A stretch of 64,000 bases of DNA from Nitrosopumilus adriaticus (GTDB lineage Archaea > Thermoproteota > Nitrososphaeria > Nitrososphaerales > Nitrosopumilaceae): contig NZ_CP011070.1 in the NCBI RefSeq assembly GCF_000956175.1, forward strand, positions 682,001-746,000. The letters run 5' to 3'. This document shows positions 17,659-26,578 of this stretch, one piece after another (positions within the stretch are counted from its first letter, which is position 1; each line of letters opens with the position of its first letter). The notes beneath the pieces are model-generated. The model worked only from the letters and a program-made list of their open reading frames with translations. It ran no database searches and was not told the origin of the DNA. The position numbers and the translations under genes are program-made.

Positions 17659-18852
17659 ATGAGTTTAGCCCCCCAAGAATTAGAAAATACTGCAAGCAAA
17701 TATGCTTCAGAAGCAATCAAATTTGATTCCCAAGGCGCACGAGGAATGGCAATCACACATTATCAGCATGCCATTGACTCTTTGGTAAAACTACTACAAC
17801 TGTATCCTACAAGCAAACTGAATCAAATTTACAAAGACCGATGTAACTCTTATCATAATAGAATCAATGCATTACAACAGGCTCATGGTGTAGAGCCTGC
17901 AGTAGATCCTAAAGCATCTGAAGACGAACAAAAGAAATCTGTTCAGAGACAAGAAGATGAAAATGACTTTGAAGATCTTTTAATGAAAGAAAAACCTGAT
18001 GTCACTTGGGACCAAGTAATAGGATTGGATGATGCAAAAAGTGCTTTACGTGAATCAATTGTTTATCCTACAAAGAGACCTGATTTATTCCCATTAGGTT
18101 GGCCAAAAGGAATGTTGCTTTACGGTCCACCAGGTACTGGTAAAACAATGCTTGCAGCAGCAACTGCAAATGAGATGGATGGTTACTTTATCAATGTGGA
18201 TGCATCTTCTATGATGAGTAAATGGTTAGGTGAAGCAGAAAAAAATGTTTCAAAATTATTTTCTATGGCAAGGCAATATGCTGAAAAAGAAGGGAAACCT
18301 GTAATTTTATTTGTAGATGAAGTTGACTCTTTACTTGGATCTCGAAATAGTGAAGTTGGAGGAGAGGTTAGAACCAAAAACCAATTCTTAACTGAGATGG
18401 ATGGTGTTAATGGTAAAGGCAAACAACTAATGTTGTATGTGATTGGGGCAACAAACAAACCCTGGAGTCTTGATTGGCCATTCCTTCGAAGATTCCAAAA
18501 AAGAATCTATGTTTCTCTTCCAACACAAGAAGCAAGAGAGAATCTATTTGCACAATACACTGAGCCCCTAAGTAAAAACTACAAAGTAAATAATTCTGAA
18601 TTGGCAAAACTATTTGATGGTTACAGTGCCAGCGATATTAAAGACGTATGCCAAGCTGCTCAAATTAAAACAGTACATGAAATTTTTAATGCTCCTGATT
18701 ATCATGAACCAGTTGAGGGTGAAGAACCAGTAAAACCAAGAGAGCTTACCACGTCTGATTTCAAAGATATTATGTCGAGAAGAAAACCAAGTGTTTCACT
18801 TGAAATGATTCGTGCATACCACAAGTGGAGCGAAGAGTTCCAAGCACTTTAG
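17659..18852 (+). CDS. cdvC: CdvC, Vps4-like AAA ATPase of cell division
   Basis: The 397-residue product has an N-terminal MIT domain of three helices (about 5-75), a linker, and one AAA module. Walker A is GPPGTGKT (156-163), Walker B is ILFVDEVDS (216-224), and an SRH-type region GATNKPWSLDWPFLRRF supplies the arginine finger. The C-terminal helix ends the family's usual length. CdvC disassembles ESCRT-III (CdvB) filaments during cytokinesis in Thermoproteota and Nitrososphaerota, acting at the membrane mid-cell. It is the last gene of a coupled operon with two helical proteins. Confidence 0.95.
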   Translation: MSLAPQELENTASKYASEAIKFDSQGARGMAITHYQHAIDSLVKLLQLYPTSKLNQIYKDRCNSYHNRINALQQAHGVEPAVDPKASEDEQKKSVQRQEDENDFEDLLMKEKPDVTWDQVIGLDDAKSALRESIVYPTKRPDLFPLGWPKGMLLYGPPGTGKTMLAAATANEMDGYFINVDASSMMSKWLGEAEKNVSKLFSMARQYAEKEGKPVILFVDEVDSLLGSRNSEVGGEVRTKNQFLTEMDGVNGKGKQLMLYVIGATNKPWSLDWPFLRRFQKRIYVSLPTQEARENLFAQYTEPLSKNYKVNNSELAKLFDGYSASDIKDVCQAAQIKTVHEIFNAPDYHEPVEGEEPVKPRELTTSDFKDIMSRRKPSVSLEMIRAYHKWSEEFQAL

Positions 18853-18937
18853 AACATCTGATCTTAAACATTTTGCAAAAATCTATGATCTATTCTTAAT
18901 TTGCGATCAATCCACTTTCCGTCATTCTCTCATAAAA

Positions 18938-18945
18938 CTTAAATT
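18938..18945 (+). promoter_or_regulatory. TATA-like element of the carAB operon
   Basis: The sequence cttaaatt lies about 30 nt before the inferred carA start at 18976. This predicts transcription from near 18968 and an almost leaderless message. A small inverted repeat (CGCT TTCT AGCG, 18946-18957) sits between the element and that start and could be an operator. By eye only. Confidence 0.4.
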
Positions 18946-18975
18946 CGCTTTCTAGCGGACTTATCGAGGGTCACA

Positions 18976-20133
18976 ATTACTACAAAGAAATCAAACCACG
19001 CAAAAAAGTTTGGAAAGCTAATTTTTGATGATGGATCTGTTCTTGATGGGGAAGGCTTTGGGTTTTCAACTACTGTTTTCGGTGAAATTGTCTTTAATAC
19101 TGGAATGGTAGGATATACTGAGGCACTAACTGATCCTTCCTATAGTGGCCAAATTCTTACCCTCACATACCCTCTAGTTGGAAATTATGGAGTCCCTGAT
19201 TCTTCAATTAAAGACACTGATGGAATCCCAAAATTCTTTGAATCTGACAAAATTCAGGTTCGGGGTTTGGTTGTCCATGAATTATCCTTAACCGCAAGTC
19301 ATTGGAATCTTTCTATGACTCTTGATGAATGGCTATACAACGAGAAGATTCCTGGAATATCTGGGATTGATACTCGTGAACTGACAAAAAAGATTAGAAC
19401 AGGTGGAGTGATGATGGCAGCACTGGTTGTATCTGATTCAGAAATTGATGTTGAGAAAATCAAAAAACAACTCGTTTCTGCACCTAGTTATGATTCTGAA
19501 CAATTTATGGATGATGTATCTACAAAACAAGAAAAAGTCTATGGTGATGAAAATCAATCTGTTGTTGTTATAGATACGGGTGCGAAAAATGCAATTATCA
19601 GAAATATTCGAGAAATTGGTTACAAAGTAATACGCCTTCCATGGGACACGTCATATGAAAAAATAATGTCTTATCATCCAAAAGGTGTTGTACTAAGTAG
19701 TGGTCCAGGTGATCCGCAAAAATGTCCTAACACAATAGAGACTGCTAAAAAATTAATTGAAAATAATATTCCAACTTTAGGAATTTGTTTAGGTGCTCAA
19801 ATTATTGGTATTGCAGGAAATACTGATACTTACAAATTAAAGTATGGGCATCGTGGACAAAACAAACCTTGTGTCAATTTAGAAAATAATCAAGTTTATG
19901 TGACAAGTCAGAATCATGGATATGGAATAACTCCGGAATCTCTTGAAAAATCTGAATTTAATTTATGGTTTACAAATGCAGACGACAAAACAGTCGAAGG
20001 GATAAAACATAAAAAACAAAAATGTATTGCAGTACAATTTCATCCAGAAGCTGCGCCCGGTCCTTATGATTGTAAATTCGTCTTTGAAGAGCTACAACAC
20101 CTTATGGAGGAAGGAACATCTGCCAAAGAATGA
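18976..20133 (+). CDS. carA: carbamoyl-phosphate synthase small subunit (glutaminase)
   Basis: CarA releases ammonia from glutamine for carbamoyl phosphate (pyrimidine and arginine synthesis). The N-terminal CarA domain starts with KFGKLIFDDGSVLDGEGFGF; the class I amidotransferase has the catalytic Cys271 in GICLGAQ and the His/Glu of FHPEAAPGP. The frame is open from 18943 and the first ATG (19105) lies well inside the conserved domain, so it cannot be the start. No ATG, GTG or TTG occurs before it. The best start is ATT at 18976 (MTTKKSNHAKK) after a GAGGG ribosome-binding site, giving 385 residues, the normal length. A base error changing ATG to ATT is an alternative. Overlaps the start of carB. 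Confidence 0.9.
   Translation: MTTKKSNHAKKFGKLIFDDGSVLDGEGFGFSTTVFGEIVFNTGMVGYTEALTDPSYSGQILTLTYPLVGNYGVPDSSIKDTDGIPKFFESDKIQVRGLVVHELSLTASHWNLSMTLDEWLYNEKIPGISGIDTRELTKKIRTGGVMMAALVVSDSEIDVEKIKKQLVSAPSYDSEQFMDDVSTKQEKVYGDENQSVVVIDTGAKNAIIRNIREIGYKVIRLPWDTSYEKIMSYHPKGVVLSSGPGDPQKCPNTIETAKKLIENNIPTLGICLGAQIIGIAGNTDTYKLKYGHRGQNKPCVNLENNQVYVTSQNHGYGITPESLEKSEFNLWFTNADDKTVEGIKHKKQKCIAVQFHPEAAPGPYDCKFVFEELQHLMEEGTSAKE
20106..20114 (+). promoter_or_regulatory. ribosome-binding site deciding the carB start
   Basis: GGAGGAAGG is a near-ideal Shine-Dalgarno sequence inside the end of carA. It ends 5 nt before CTG 20120-20122, the codon at which the conserved CarB N terminus (PKNESLKKILVLGSG) begins. 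No ATG, GTG or TTG in this frame lies nearby. Confidence 0.7.
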
Positions 20134-23100
20134 GTCGTTAAAGAAAATTCTTGTACTTGGAAGTGGGGCAATAAAAATCGGAGAAGCCGGCGAGAGTCGC
20201 TAAAACGACCGTCAATTTGACTACTCCGGAAGCCAATGCCTCAAAGCCATACATGAAGATGGGCTGAACAGTGTTTTAATCAATCCAAACATTGCAACAA
20301 TTCAGACTGATACAAGATTTGCCGATCAAGTGTATCTCCTTCCTGTAAACAAAGAGTATGTAGAATCTATTATCGAAAAAGAAAGACCAGATGGAATAAT
20401 GCTGGCATATGGTGGACAAACTGCCCTAAATTGCGGAGTTAGCCTAGAGGAATCTGGAATTCTACAAAAATATGGTGTGAAAGTGCTTGGAACCCAAATT
20501 AAAGGAATTCAAAAAACAGAAGATCGACAGCTCTTCAAGGATTCCATGAAAGAATGCAATGTCCCTGTTTTGAGAAGTAAAACTGTCACTAACTTTGATG
20601 ATGCAAAAAAGGCAGCAGAAGAATTAGAGTATCCTGTAATAGTTAGAGTTGCATATACTTTGGGTGGTCGTGGCGGTGGGGTCGCATATAATGAAATTGA
20701 ACTTCATGAAATTGTTGAAAGAGGTTTCAAGGCAAGTATAGTTGGTCAAGTTCTAATTGAAGAATACATTGGACATTGGAAACAAATCGAATATGAGGTG
20801 ATGCAAGATTATGATGGAAATAATGTCATTGTTTGTAATATGGAAAACGTTCTATCGATGAAAGCACACACTGGTGATAACATTGTAGTTGCACCCTCTC
20901 AAACAATTGATAACCATGAATACCATATGCTACGTTCTGCAGCATTACGTGCTACAAAACATGTTGGAATTGTTGGGGAGTGTAATATTCAATATGCACT
21001 TGAACCAATCTCTGATAGATACGTTGCCATTGAAATTAATCCTAGACTTTCACGTTCTTCCGCTCTTGCAAGTAAAGCAACTGGATACCCACTTGCTTAC
21101 ATGTCTGCCAAAATTGGATTAGGTTACAATTTATCTGAATTAGTTAATAGAATCACAAAAAACACTACTGCGTGTTTTGAACCTTCACTTGATTACATAG
21201 TATGTAAACATCCACGTTGGGACTTTGAAAAATTTGAACTAGTAAACAGAAAACTTGGACCAACCATGAAATCTGTTGGTGAAGTAATGGCAGTTGGTAG
21301 AACGTTTGAGGAATCATTCCAAAAAGCAATCAGGATGTTAGATATTGGAAATGATGGTGTAGTTCTAAACCGCTCAAATGGAAAAACATACACTGAAGAA
21401 GAAATTGAAGACAAATTATCTCATCATGATGATCACATCATGTATAATGTTGCAATTGCATTGAAGATGGGAATTTCTGTAGACAGAATATACAAACTTT
21501 CAACCATTGATCCTTGGTTTATTGAAAAAATTAAAAATATTGTCGAGGTTGAATCAAAACTTAAAACTTTTGAACTTGATACGTCTCTTCTTTGGGAAGC
21601 CAAAAAAATGGGCTTTTCAGATAAACAAATTGCTCGTGCTAAGGGATTCATTCCTGATGAAATACGTAATTTACGCAAGAAATTAGGCGTCTTGCCCTCC
21701 GTAAAACAGATTGATACCTTGGCAGCAGAATGGCCTGCAGTCACCAATTATCTCTATCTCACATATGGTGGTAATTCCCATGATATTACAATACCTGCTG
21801 ATGAAAAGGGCATAGTGGTTCTGGGAGCCGGTCCTTATAGAATAGGAAGTAGCGTTGAATTTGATTGGGGAACTGTAAACATGGTTTGGGGTTTACAGGA
21901 AAATGGTGAGAAAAGTGTTTCCGTTGTAAACTGTAATCCTGAAACAGTCTCAACTGATTATGATATTTGTACTAGATTATACTTTGAAGAATTAACACAA
22001 GAAAGAATTTTAGATATTACAGAATTTGAGCATCCAAAGGGAATCATTACCTGTGTTGGTGGACAAACTGCAAATAATCTCACTCCTGGTCTTGCACAAC
22101 ACGGTGTGAATATTTTAGGAACAAGCGCACATGATGTTGATAGGGCAGAAAATCGCTCAAAATTTAGTTCCGAACTTGACAAGCTTCACATCAAACAACC
22201 CTTGTGGCAAGCATTCTCAAATCTTAATGAAGCAAAAAGCTTTGCACAACAAGTTGAATTTCCTGTAATTGTAAGACCTTCGTACGTTCTTTCTGGTGCA
22301 GCTATGAAAGTAGTTTGGTCTCAAGATGAATTAAAAACATATGTGAAAGAAGCTACTGATGTTTCTCCTGATCATCCAGTTGTAATATCAAAATTCATGC
22401 TAAATTCTCTTGAAGTAGATGTAGATGGCGTTAGCAATGGAAAAGAAGTGATTATTGGTGCAATAGTTGAACATATTGATAGTGCGGGTGTTCATTCTGG
22501 AGATGCCATGATGTGTATTCCTCCGTGGAGATTGAGCAATAAAATTATAGAAACTATCAATGAGTACACCAAAAAGATTGCTTTGACATTTAATGTGAAG
22601 GGCCCATTTAATCTTCAATTTTTGGTTCATGATGATCATGTGTATGTGATTGAACTAAACATTAGAGCATCACGCTCCATGCCTTTTGTATCTAAATTAG
22701 TAAAAACAAACCTGATTTCCCTTGCGGCAAAAGCAATTCTAGGCATACCTTTGCCTAAAATCCCTGAAAACAAATGGCAAAAGATTCACAATTATGGAAT
22801 TAAGGTCCCACAATTCTCATTTATGCAACTTGATGGTGCTGACATTGCTTTGGGTGTTGAGATGCAATCTACTGGAGAGGCTGCCTGTTTTGGAAATAGT
22901 TTCTATGATGCACTCTCAAAAGGATTGACGTCAGTTGGATATAATTTGCCAGATCAAGGGACTGCCCTGGTTACAGTTGGTGGTGCTCAAAATAAAGAAA
23001 AATTAGTTGCATCAATTGCAACACTAAAGCATTTGGGATTCAAAATACTGGCAACAGAACATACTGCTGAATTCTTTGAAGAAAAAGTCGGCCAAGTTGA

Positions 23101-23383
23101 AATTGTCCATAAAATTTCTGAACCTGATAGAAAACCAAACATTTCTGATCTTCTTTATGAGCGAAAGATTGACTTTATCATAAATATTCCAAGTACGTCA
23201 ACATTGGAGAAATACGTTGGAATGCTTGATGATGAATATCAGATTAGAAGAAAATCTTTAGAGCTTGGAATTCCTGTTCTAACAACTATTGAATTGGCAG
23301 ATTCTTTTGTAAAAACTTTAGAGTGGCTTAAAAATAACAAAACCACTAAAGAACCAATTGAGCCTTATGATAAATACGATTAA
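20120..23383 (+). CDS. carB: carbamoyl-phosphate synthase large subunit, interrupted by a 21-nt intron
   Basis: CarB makes carbamoyl phosphate from bicarbonate, ammonia and two ATP, with CarA as partner. From CTG 20120 the first exon reads PKNESLKKILVLGSGAIKIG, then EAGE ending at 20194. After 21 extra nt (20195-20215, with in-frame TAA 20201-20203) it continues FDYSGSQCLKAIHEDGL. The family motif is GEAGEFDYSGSQ, so the insert splits it exactly between codons. The rest holds two ATP-grasp halves (first with RVAYTLGGRGGG, second with VRPSYVLSGAAM) and the MGS-like allosteric domain. After removal of the insert the protein is 1080 residues, normal for the family. Without removal translation would stop after about 27 residues. 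CTG as start is inferred from the ribosome-binding site and the conserved N terminus. Confidence 0.9.
20195..20215 (+). other. candidate bulge-helix-bulge pre-mRNA intron in carB
   Basis: The 21-nt insert folds with its flanks into an archaeal splicing motif. The central helix is GGCG (20189-20192) with CGTC (20210-20213): three Watson-Crick pairs and one G-U. The 5' bulge is A20193 G20194 A20195. The inner helix is GTCG (20196-20199) with CGAC (20206-20209), closing loop CTAAAA. The 3' bulge is A20214 A20215 T20216. Cleavage after the second bulge nucleotide, the known rule, cuts after 20194 and 20215 and joins GAG to TTT, as the conserved protein requires. An outer helix CGGAG (20179-20183) with CTCCG (20224-20228) is separated by an internal loop, so this is a relaxed HBh' form. 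The fold and frame are seen; splicing is inferred. Confidence 0.8.
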
Positions 23384-23396
23384 CCATTTAGATAAA

Positions 23397-24161
23397 TCAC
23401 AAAACTTGTTTAATTATTGATTCATCTCCAATAATCACTCCGTCTAACGAAACAATTTTTGCAGATAAAATTTTCAATCTTTCTATGATTGGAGAAATTG
23501 ATTTTTTGTAATATTTTTTGTGTGTGGCATAAAAATATCTATTAAATGATGGAACGATGATAATCTCTAATTCTCCAGACTTTGATGGAAATATTTTTTG
23601 TTTATCTGTCTTGAGTGAAATCCAAACTCTTTGCCCATTCATTATTGAATCTTTTTGAAAAAATACTGGGTGAATGTGCCCCATTATGATTTTATCAATA
23701 TGGGCAAAATTCTCAGATGGCATTGTATGACCATGTGTTAGCAAGATATTTTCTTCAACCATTCCTGTCGAGCTAATCATGGAGATATCTTCTGGGACTA
23801 ATTTCTGAATATTTGCATCATGATTGCCTGGAATTAGTATTACATCACATTTGTTTCTGATTTCTTTAAAAAATAAAGGAACTTCGTCCCATTCATTTCT
23901 TGATATGGTTTTGATACTTGATTTTATGTCTCCCAATAGAATAACCGAATCTGGATTCTCTGAGTCTATGATTTCTGATAACTCTTGAATTGTTTCATTT
24001 ACTGATGAATTTTTCCCAATGAAGATCTCGTTTGATTTTAAAGTATTCTCAAATCCTAAATGAATGTCTGTTACTATGAGATTCTTTTTTTTACCTTCTA
24101 AAATTAATGCTGGCTTTGATTGAATGATTCTAGTTTGTGGCATCAAAGTTATACTGTACAT
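23397..24161 (-). CDS. ICC-like metallophosphoesterase
   Basis: This 254-residue calcineurin-like phosphoesterase contains TDIHLGFE, LLGDIKSS, PGNHDAN, THGHTMPS and GHIHPVF, the five metal-binding blocks in order. It belongs to the COG1407-type group of archaeal DNA-repair-associated phosphoesterases, often linked with Lhr helicases elsewhere; none is next to it here. The start may be the second Met (MPQTRIIQ, 24143) rather than 24161. Convergent with carB (13 bp) and divergent from the SWIM-domain gene. Confidence 0.85.
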   Translation of the reverse strand: MYSITLMPQTRIIQSKPALILEGKKKNLIVTDIHLGFENTLKSNEIFIGKNSSVNETIQELSEIIDSENPDSVILLGDIKSSIKTISRNEWDEVPLFFKEIRNKCDVILIPGNHDANIQKLVPEDISMISSTGMVEENILLTHGHTMPSENFAHIDKIIMGHIHPVFFQKDSIMNGQRVWISLKTDKQKIFPSKSGELEIIIVPSFNRYFYATHKKYYKKSISPIIERLKILSAKIVSLDGVIIGDESIIKQVL

Positions 24162-24177
24162 ACATGATTAAATCCTT

Positions 24178-24480
24178 ATGAATAAAGACTCTGATAGAGT
24201 TGAAATCTTAGTTTCTGAAAAACGTGTTAAACTACATATTTTTGAACCTAGTAAAAGAAAAATTTGGACCGTAGTGGGAAAGGGAGAAGAGCATTGGATA
24301 GATCCTATTGGAAGTTATTGTTCATGCCCTGGATTTTATTTTGGTCAGTTAAATGGAAAAAATTCTTGCTATCACCTAGATTCTGCAAGATTAGCTCAAA
24401 AAGAAAATAAAATTGAAGAAATTATTTTTTCCGATGATGAATTCACTGATTTTCTTTCTGGAATGATTTCTGATTTGTAA
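24178..24480 (+). CDS. SWIM zinc-finger protein
   Basis: This 100-residue protein carries CSCPGFYFGQLNGKNSCYH, a CxC(n)CxH SWIM motif (about 48-67) that binds one zinc and usually contacts nucleic acid or protein. The N-terminal half is a beta-type extension common in archaeal SWIM mini-proteins. Divergent from the metallophosphoesterase with a 16-34 bp gap, which suggests shared control and perhaps a joint DNA-related role, since SWIM proteins in eukaryotes assist recombination. That role is an inference. Confidence 0.8.
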   Translation: MNKDSDRVEILVSEKRVKLHIFEPSKRKIWTVVGKGEEHWIDPIGSYCSCPGFYFGQLNGKNSCYHLDSARLAQKENKIEEIIFSDDEFTDFLSGMISDL

Positions 24481-24528
24481 TGATTATTTATTCGAATGTG
24501 TTAATAACTAGAAATTATATTAGTAATT

Positions 24529-24780
24529 ATGAATGAAGATCAACAAAATTCTGAAATTGAGAAAATTGCAAATTTAATGGTTCACGATGGAGTTTCCCCT
24601 GATGAACAAGATGATGTAAAATTAGAAAAATACAAAAATCTAATCAAGGAAGATTGCAATCTTGATGACGAATCCTCAATGAAATTAGTATATGAGACAT
24701 TACTTTACAGAAAATTAAAAAATTCTGATTCTGGAGATATTTTAGAAAAAGGTAATGATTTTGGTGCTGGATTTAGTTAA
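24529..24780 (+). CDS. small acidic protein, unknown
   Basis: An 83-residue acidic helical protein with no cysteine, signal or membrane span. It carries HDGVSPDEQDDVKLEKY and an LVYETLLYRKL helix. It follows the SWIM gene by 48 bp on the same strand. Its stop abuts the end of the convergent gene at 24781. I recognise no family. Confidence 0.6.
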   Translation: MNEDQQNSEIEKIANLMVHDGVSPDEQDDVKLEKYKNLIKEDCNLDDESSMKLVYETLLYRKLKNSDSGDILEKGNDFGAGFS

Positions 24781-25134
24781 CTATTCTAGTTGAACAGTAT
24801 CGATATCATCTTTTGAAACGCCTTTCCATAGTCCAGTCATTCCTTCTGGTTCTACTTGTTCAACTTTGGTGATTTGCTGAATTTTAATGTGATCTGGATT
24901 TGGAGGCATCCATAACATTGCCATATAATCTCCTATGCTTCCAACCTTATTTGGTAATGCCATGGTAATTTTGTCACTTGAAAATCCCTTGGTTGAAAGT
25001 GCATTTACTGCTTTTTCTTTAAGATCCATTCTACCGTGCAGGAATAAGTACACATCCTTTTGAGTATCAATTTCTGCCATGAATTCAGTGATTTCTTTGA
25101 CTAAATCAATCTTTCTTGATCTAACCACTCCCAA
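24781..25134 (-). CDS. conserved hypothetical cytoplasmic protein
   Basis: A 117-residue protein, alpha/beta by eye: FMAEIDTQKDVYLFLHGRMD, then KGFSSDKITMALPNKVG and MLWMPPNPDHIKIQ. TTG start at 25134; an internal GTG at 25128 is an alternative. Divergent from the A-ATPase subunit F gene with about 35 bp between. Not recognised; no catalytic motif visible. Confidence 0.55.
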   Translation of the reverse strand: MGVVRSRKIDLVKEITEFMAEIDTQKDVYLFLHGRMDLKEKAVNALSTKGFSSDKITMALPNKVGSIGDYMAMLWMPPNPDHIKIQQITKVEQVEPEGMTGLWKGVSKDDIDTVQLE

Positions 25135-25169
25135 AAAGGGTTAAATTAGAATGAACAAAAATTTTAACT

Positions 25170-25463
25170 GTGAAAATCTTCACTGTCGGCAGCAAATCGT
25201 TTGTTACTAGTTTCCAATTAGCAGGAGTTCCGGGAATTATCTCTGAAACTCCTCAAAATGCTCTGGATGAAATAAAGAAACTTACTGATGATTCAGATGT
25301 TGGTTTGGTATTGGTAAGTGATGACATTACTGAACCAATTAATGATGAATTAACAGCATTAAGGGCAAAAAAATCTACTTTGGTTTTTGCATTACCTGCA
25401 ACTGGAAGTGAAAAAACAGAAGTTGATTATAGAGTTATGCTCAAAAAGATTCTCGGCGTTTGA
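25170..25463 (+). CDS. atpF: A-type ATP synthase subunit F
   Basis: A 97-residue protein with the subunit F fold: KIFTVGSKSFVTSFQLAGV at the N terminus, LVLVSDDI in the middle and YRVMLKKILGV at the end. GTG start. Subunit F forms part of the central stalk and couples rotation to catalysis. It stands alone here, which fits the scattered A-ATPase genes of some thaumarchaea; no other ATP synthase gene is in the window. Confidence 0.8.
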   Translation: MKIFTVGSKSFVTSFQLAGVPGIISETPQNALDEIKKLTDDSDVGLVLVSDDITEPINDELTALRAKKSTLVFALPATGSEKTEVDYRVMLKKILGV

Positions 25464-25503
25464 TTGTTTAATCTACTTATATTCAATTTTCTAATGATTT
25501 ACC

Positions 25504-26532
25504 ATGAAAACTGCATTTGTCAAAGGACCATCCGTTATTTCTGTTGATGACACTGAAAAACCGTCAATTGGTGATGGTGATGTTTTAGTTCAGATGAGTG
25601 CTTGTGGAATATGCGGTTCAGATTTAGAAAAAGTTTTTGGCCAATATGGCCAACCATCTATGCGTTTAGGTCATGAACCATCCGGAATTATTTTAGATGT
25701 TGGTTCTAATGTCTCTGAATTTAAAAAAGGAGATCGTGTTTTTACTCATCATCATGTTCCCTGCTATGATTGCCATTTATGCAATCATGGAAATGAAACC
25801 ATGTGCCAAAAATACTATGAAACAAATCTCTCTCCATGTGGATTGTCAGAACAATATGTAGTACCTGCATGGAATGTATCTCATGGTGGAATTTTAAAAA
25901 TATCTGATTCGTTAAGTTTTGAAGAAGCTGCAATGATTGAACCTTTGGCTTGCTGTGTTAGGGCATGGAAGAAATTTCTCTTTCATGAGGGTGATTCTGC
26001 AGCAATTTTTGGAGTAGGGCCAACTGGAATGATGCACGTTATGCTTGCACATGTGAAAAAATTCTCAAAAATATTCTGCTTTGATGTGAATAATTTTAGA
26101 TTAGACTTTGCCAAAAAATTCAATATTACTGATTCAATTAACTCTCTGGATGAAAACAGAAAACAAAAAATTTTGGATGGAACAGAAGGGAGAGGCGTAG
26201 ATGTAGCAATTGTTGCTACTAGTAGCCTTAAAGCATTGGAGGACGCAATAGATATGGTCCGAAAAGGTGGATATGTAATGATGTTCGGGGTTCCATCAAA
26301 AGGTGCACAACTAAATTTGGAAATGAGTAAAATCTATTCCAAAGAAATAACACTTGTAACAAGCTATGCTGCTTCAGATAAGGATACCAAAGAAGCACTT
26401 GATTTAATTGAATCTTCAAAAATTGATGTTAAGCAACTAATTACTCATACTTATCCTATCACTGAATCTCAAAAGGCTTTTGATCATGCACGTACTGGTG
26501 AGAATTCCATGAAAATAATCATTACTAAATAA
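25504..26532 (+). CDS. zinc-dependent MDR alcohol/polyol dehydrogenase
   Basis: This 342-residue medium-chain dehydrogenase has the catalytic zinc site around CGICGSD and GHEPSG, a structural zinc site CxxCxxC...C (CYDCHLCNHGNETMC), and the Rossmann motif GVGPTGMMH (about 172). It is closest in style to threonine/sorbitol dehydrogenases. Substrate cannot be set. It precedes the class I aldolase by about 45 bp on the same strand, so a shared sugar-related path is possible. Confidence 0.85.
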   Translation: MKTAFVKGPSVISVDDTEKPSIGDGDVLVQMSACGICGSDLEKVFGQYGQPSMRLGHEPSGIILDVGSNVSEFKKGDRVFTHHHVPCYDCHLCNHGNETMCQKYYETNLSPCGLSEQYVVPAWNVSHGGILKISDSLSFEEAAMIEPLACCVRAWKKFLFHEGDSAAIFGVGPTGMMHVMLAHVKKFSKIFCFDVNNFRLDFAKKFNITDSINSLDENRKQKILDGTEGRGVDVAIVATSSLKALEDAIDMVRKGGYVMMFGVPSKGAQLNLEMSKIYSKEITLVTSYAASDKDTKEALDLIESSKIDVKQLITHTYPITESQKAFDHARTGENSMKIIITK

Positions 26533-26578
26533 GAAAGGCTTAAGAAAGGTATTTTGATTATTTCAAATTCGAAGAGAA

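Noticed and set aside
19105-20133. carA starting at ATG 19105
   Set aside because: The conserved KLIFDDGSVLDGEGFGF region lies upstream in the same open frame, so the true start is earlier.
20195-20215. carB insert as an intein, transposon scar or translational bypass element
   Set aside because: Far too short for an intein, no target-site duplication flanks it, and no take-off/landing codon match typical of bypassing is seen. The bulge-helix-bulge fold gives exact cut sites, which the other ideas do not explain.
20330-23383. carB starting at ATG 20330
   Set aside because: This start would remove the conserved N-terminal GSGAIKIGEAGE and FDYSG motifs, which are plainly encoded upstream in the same frame on either side of the 21-nt insert.
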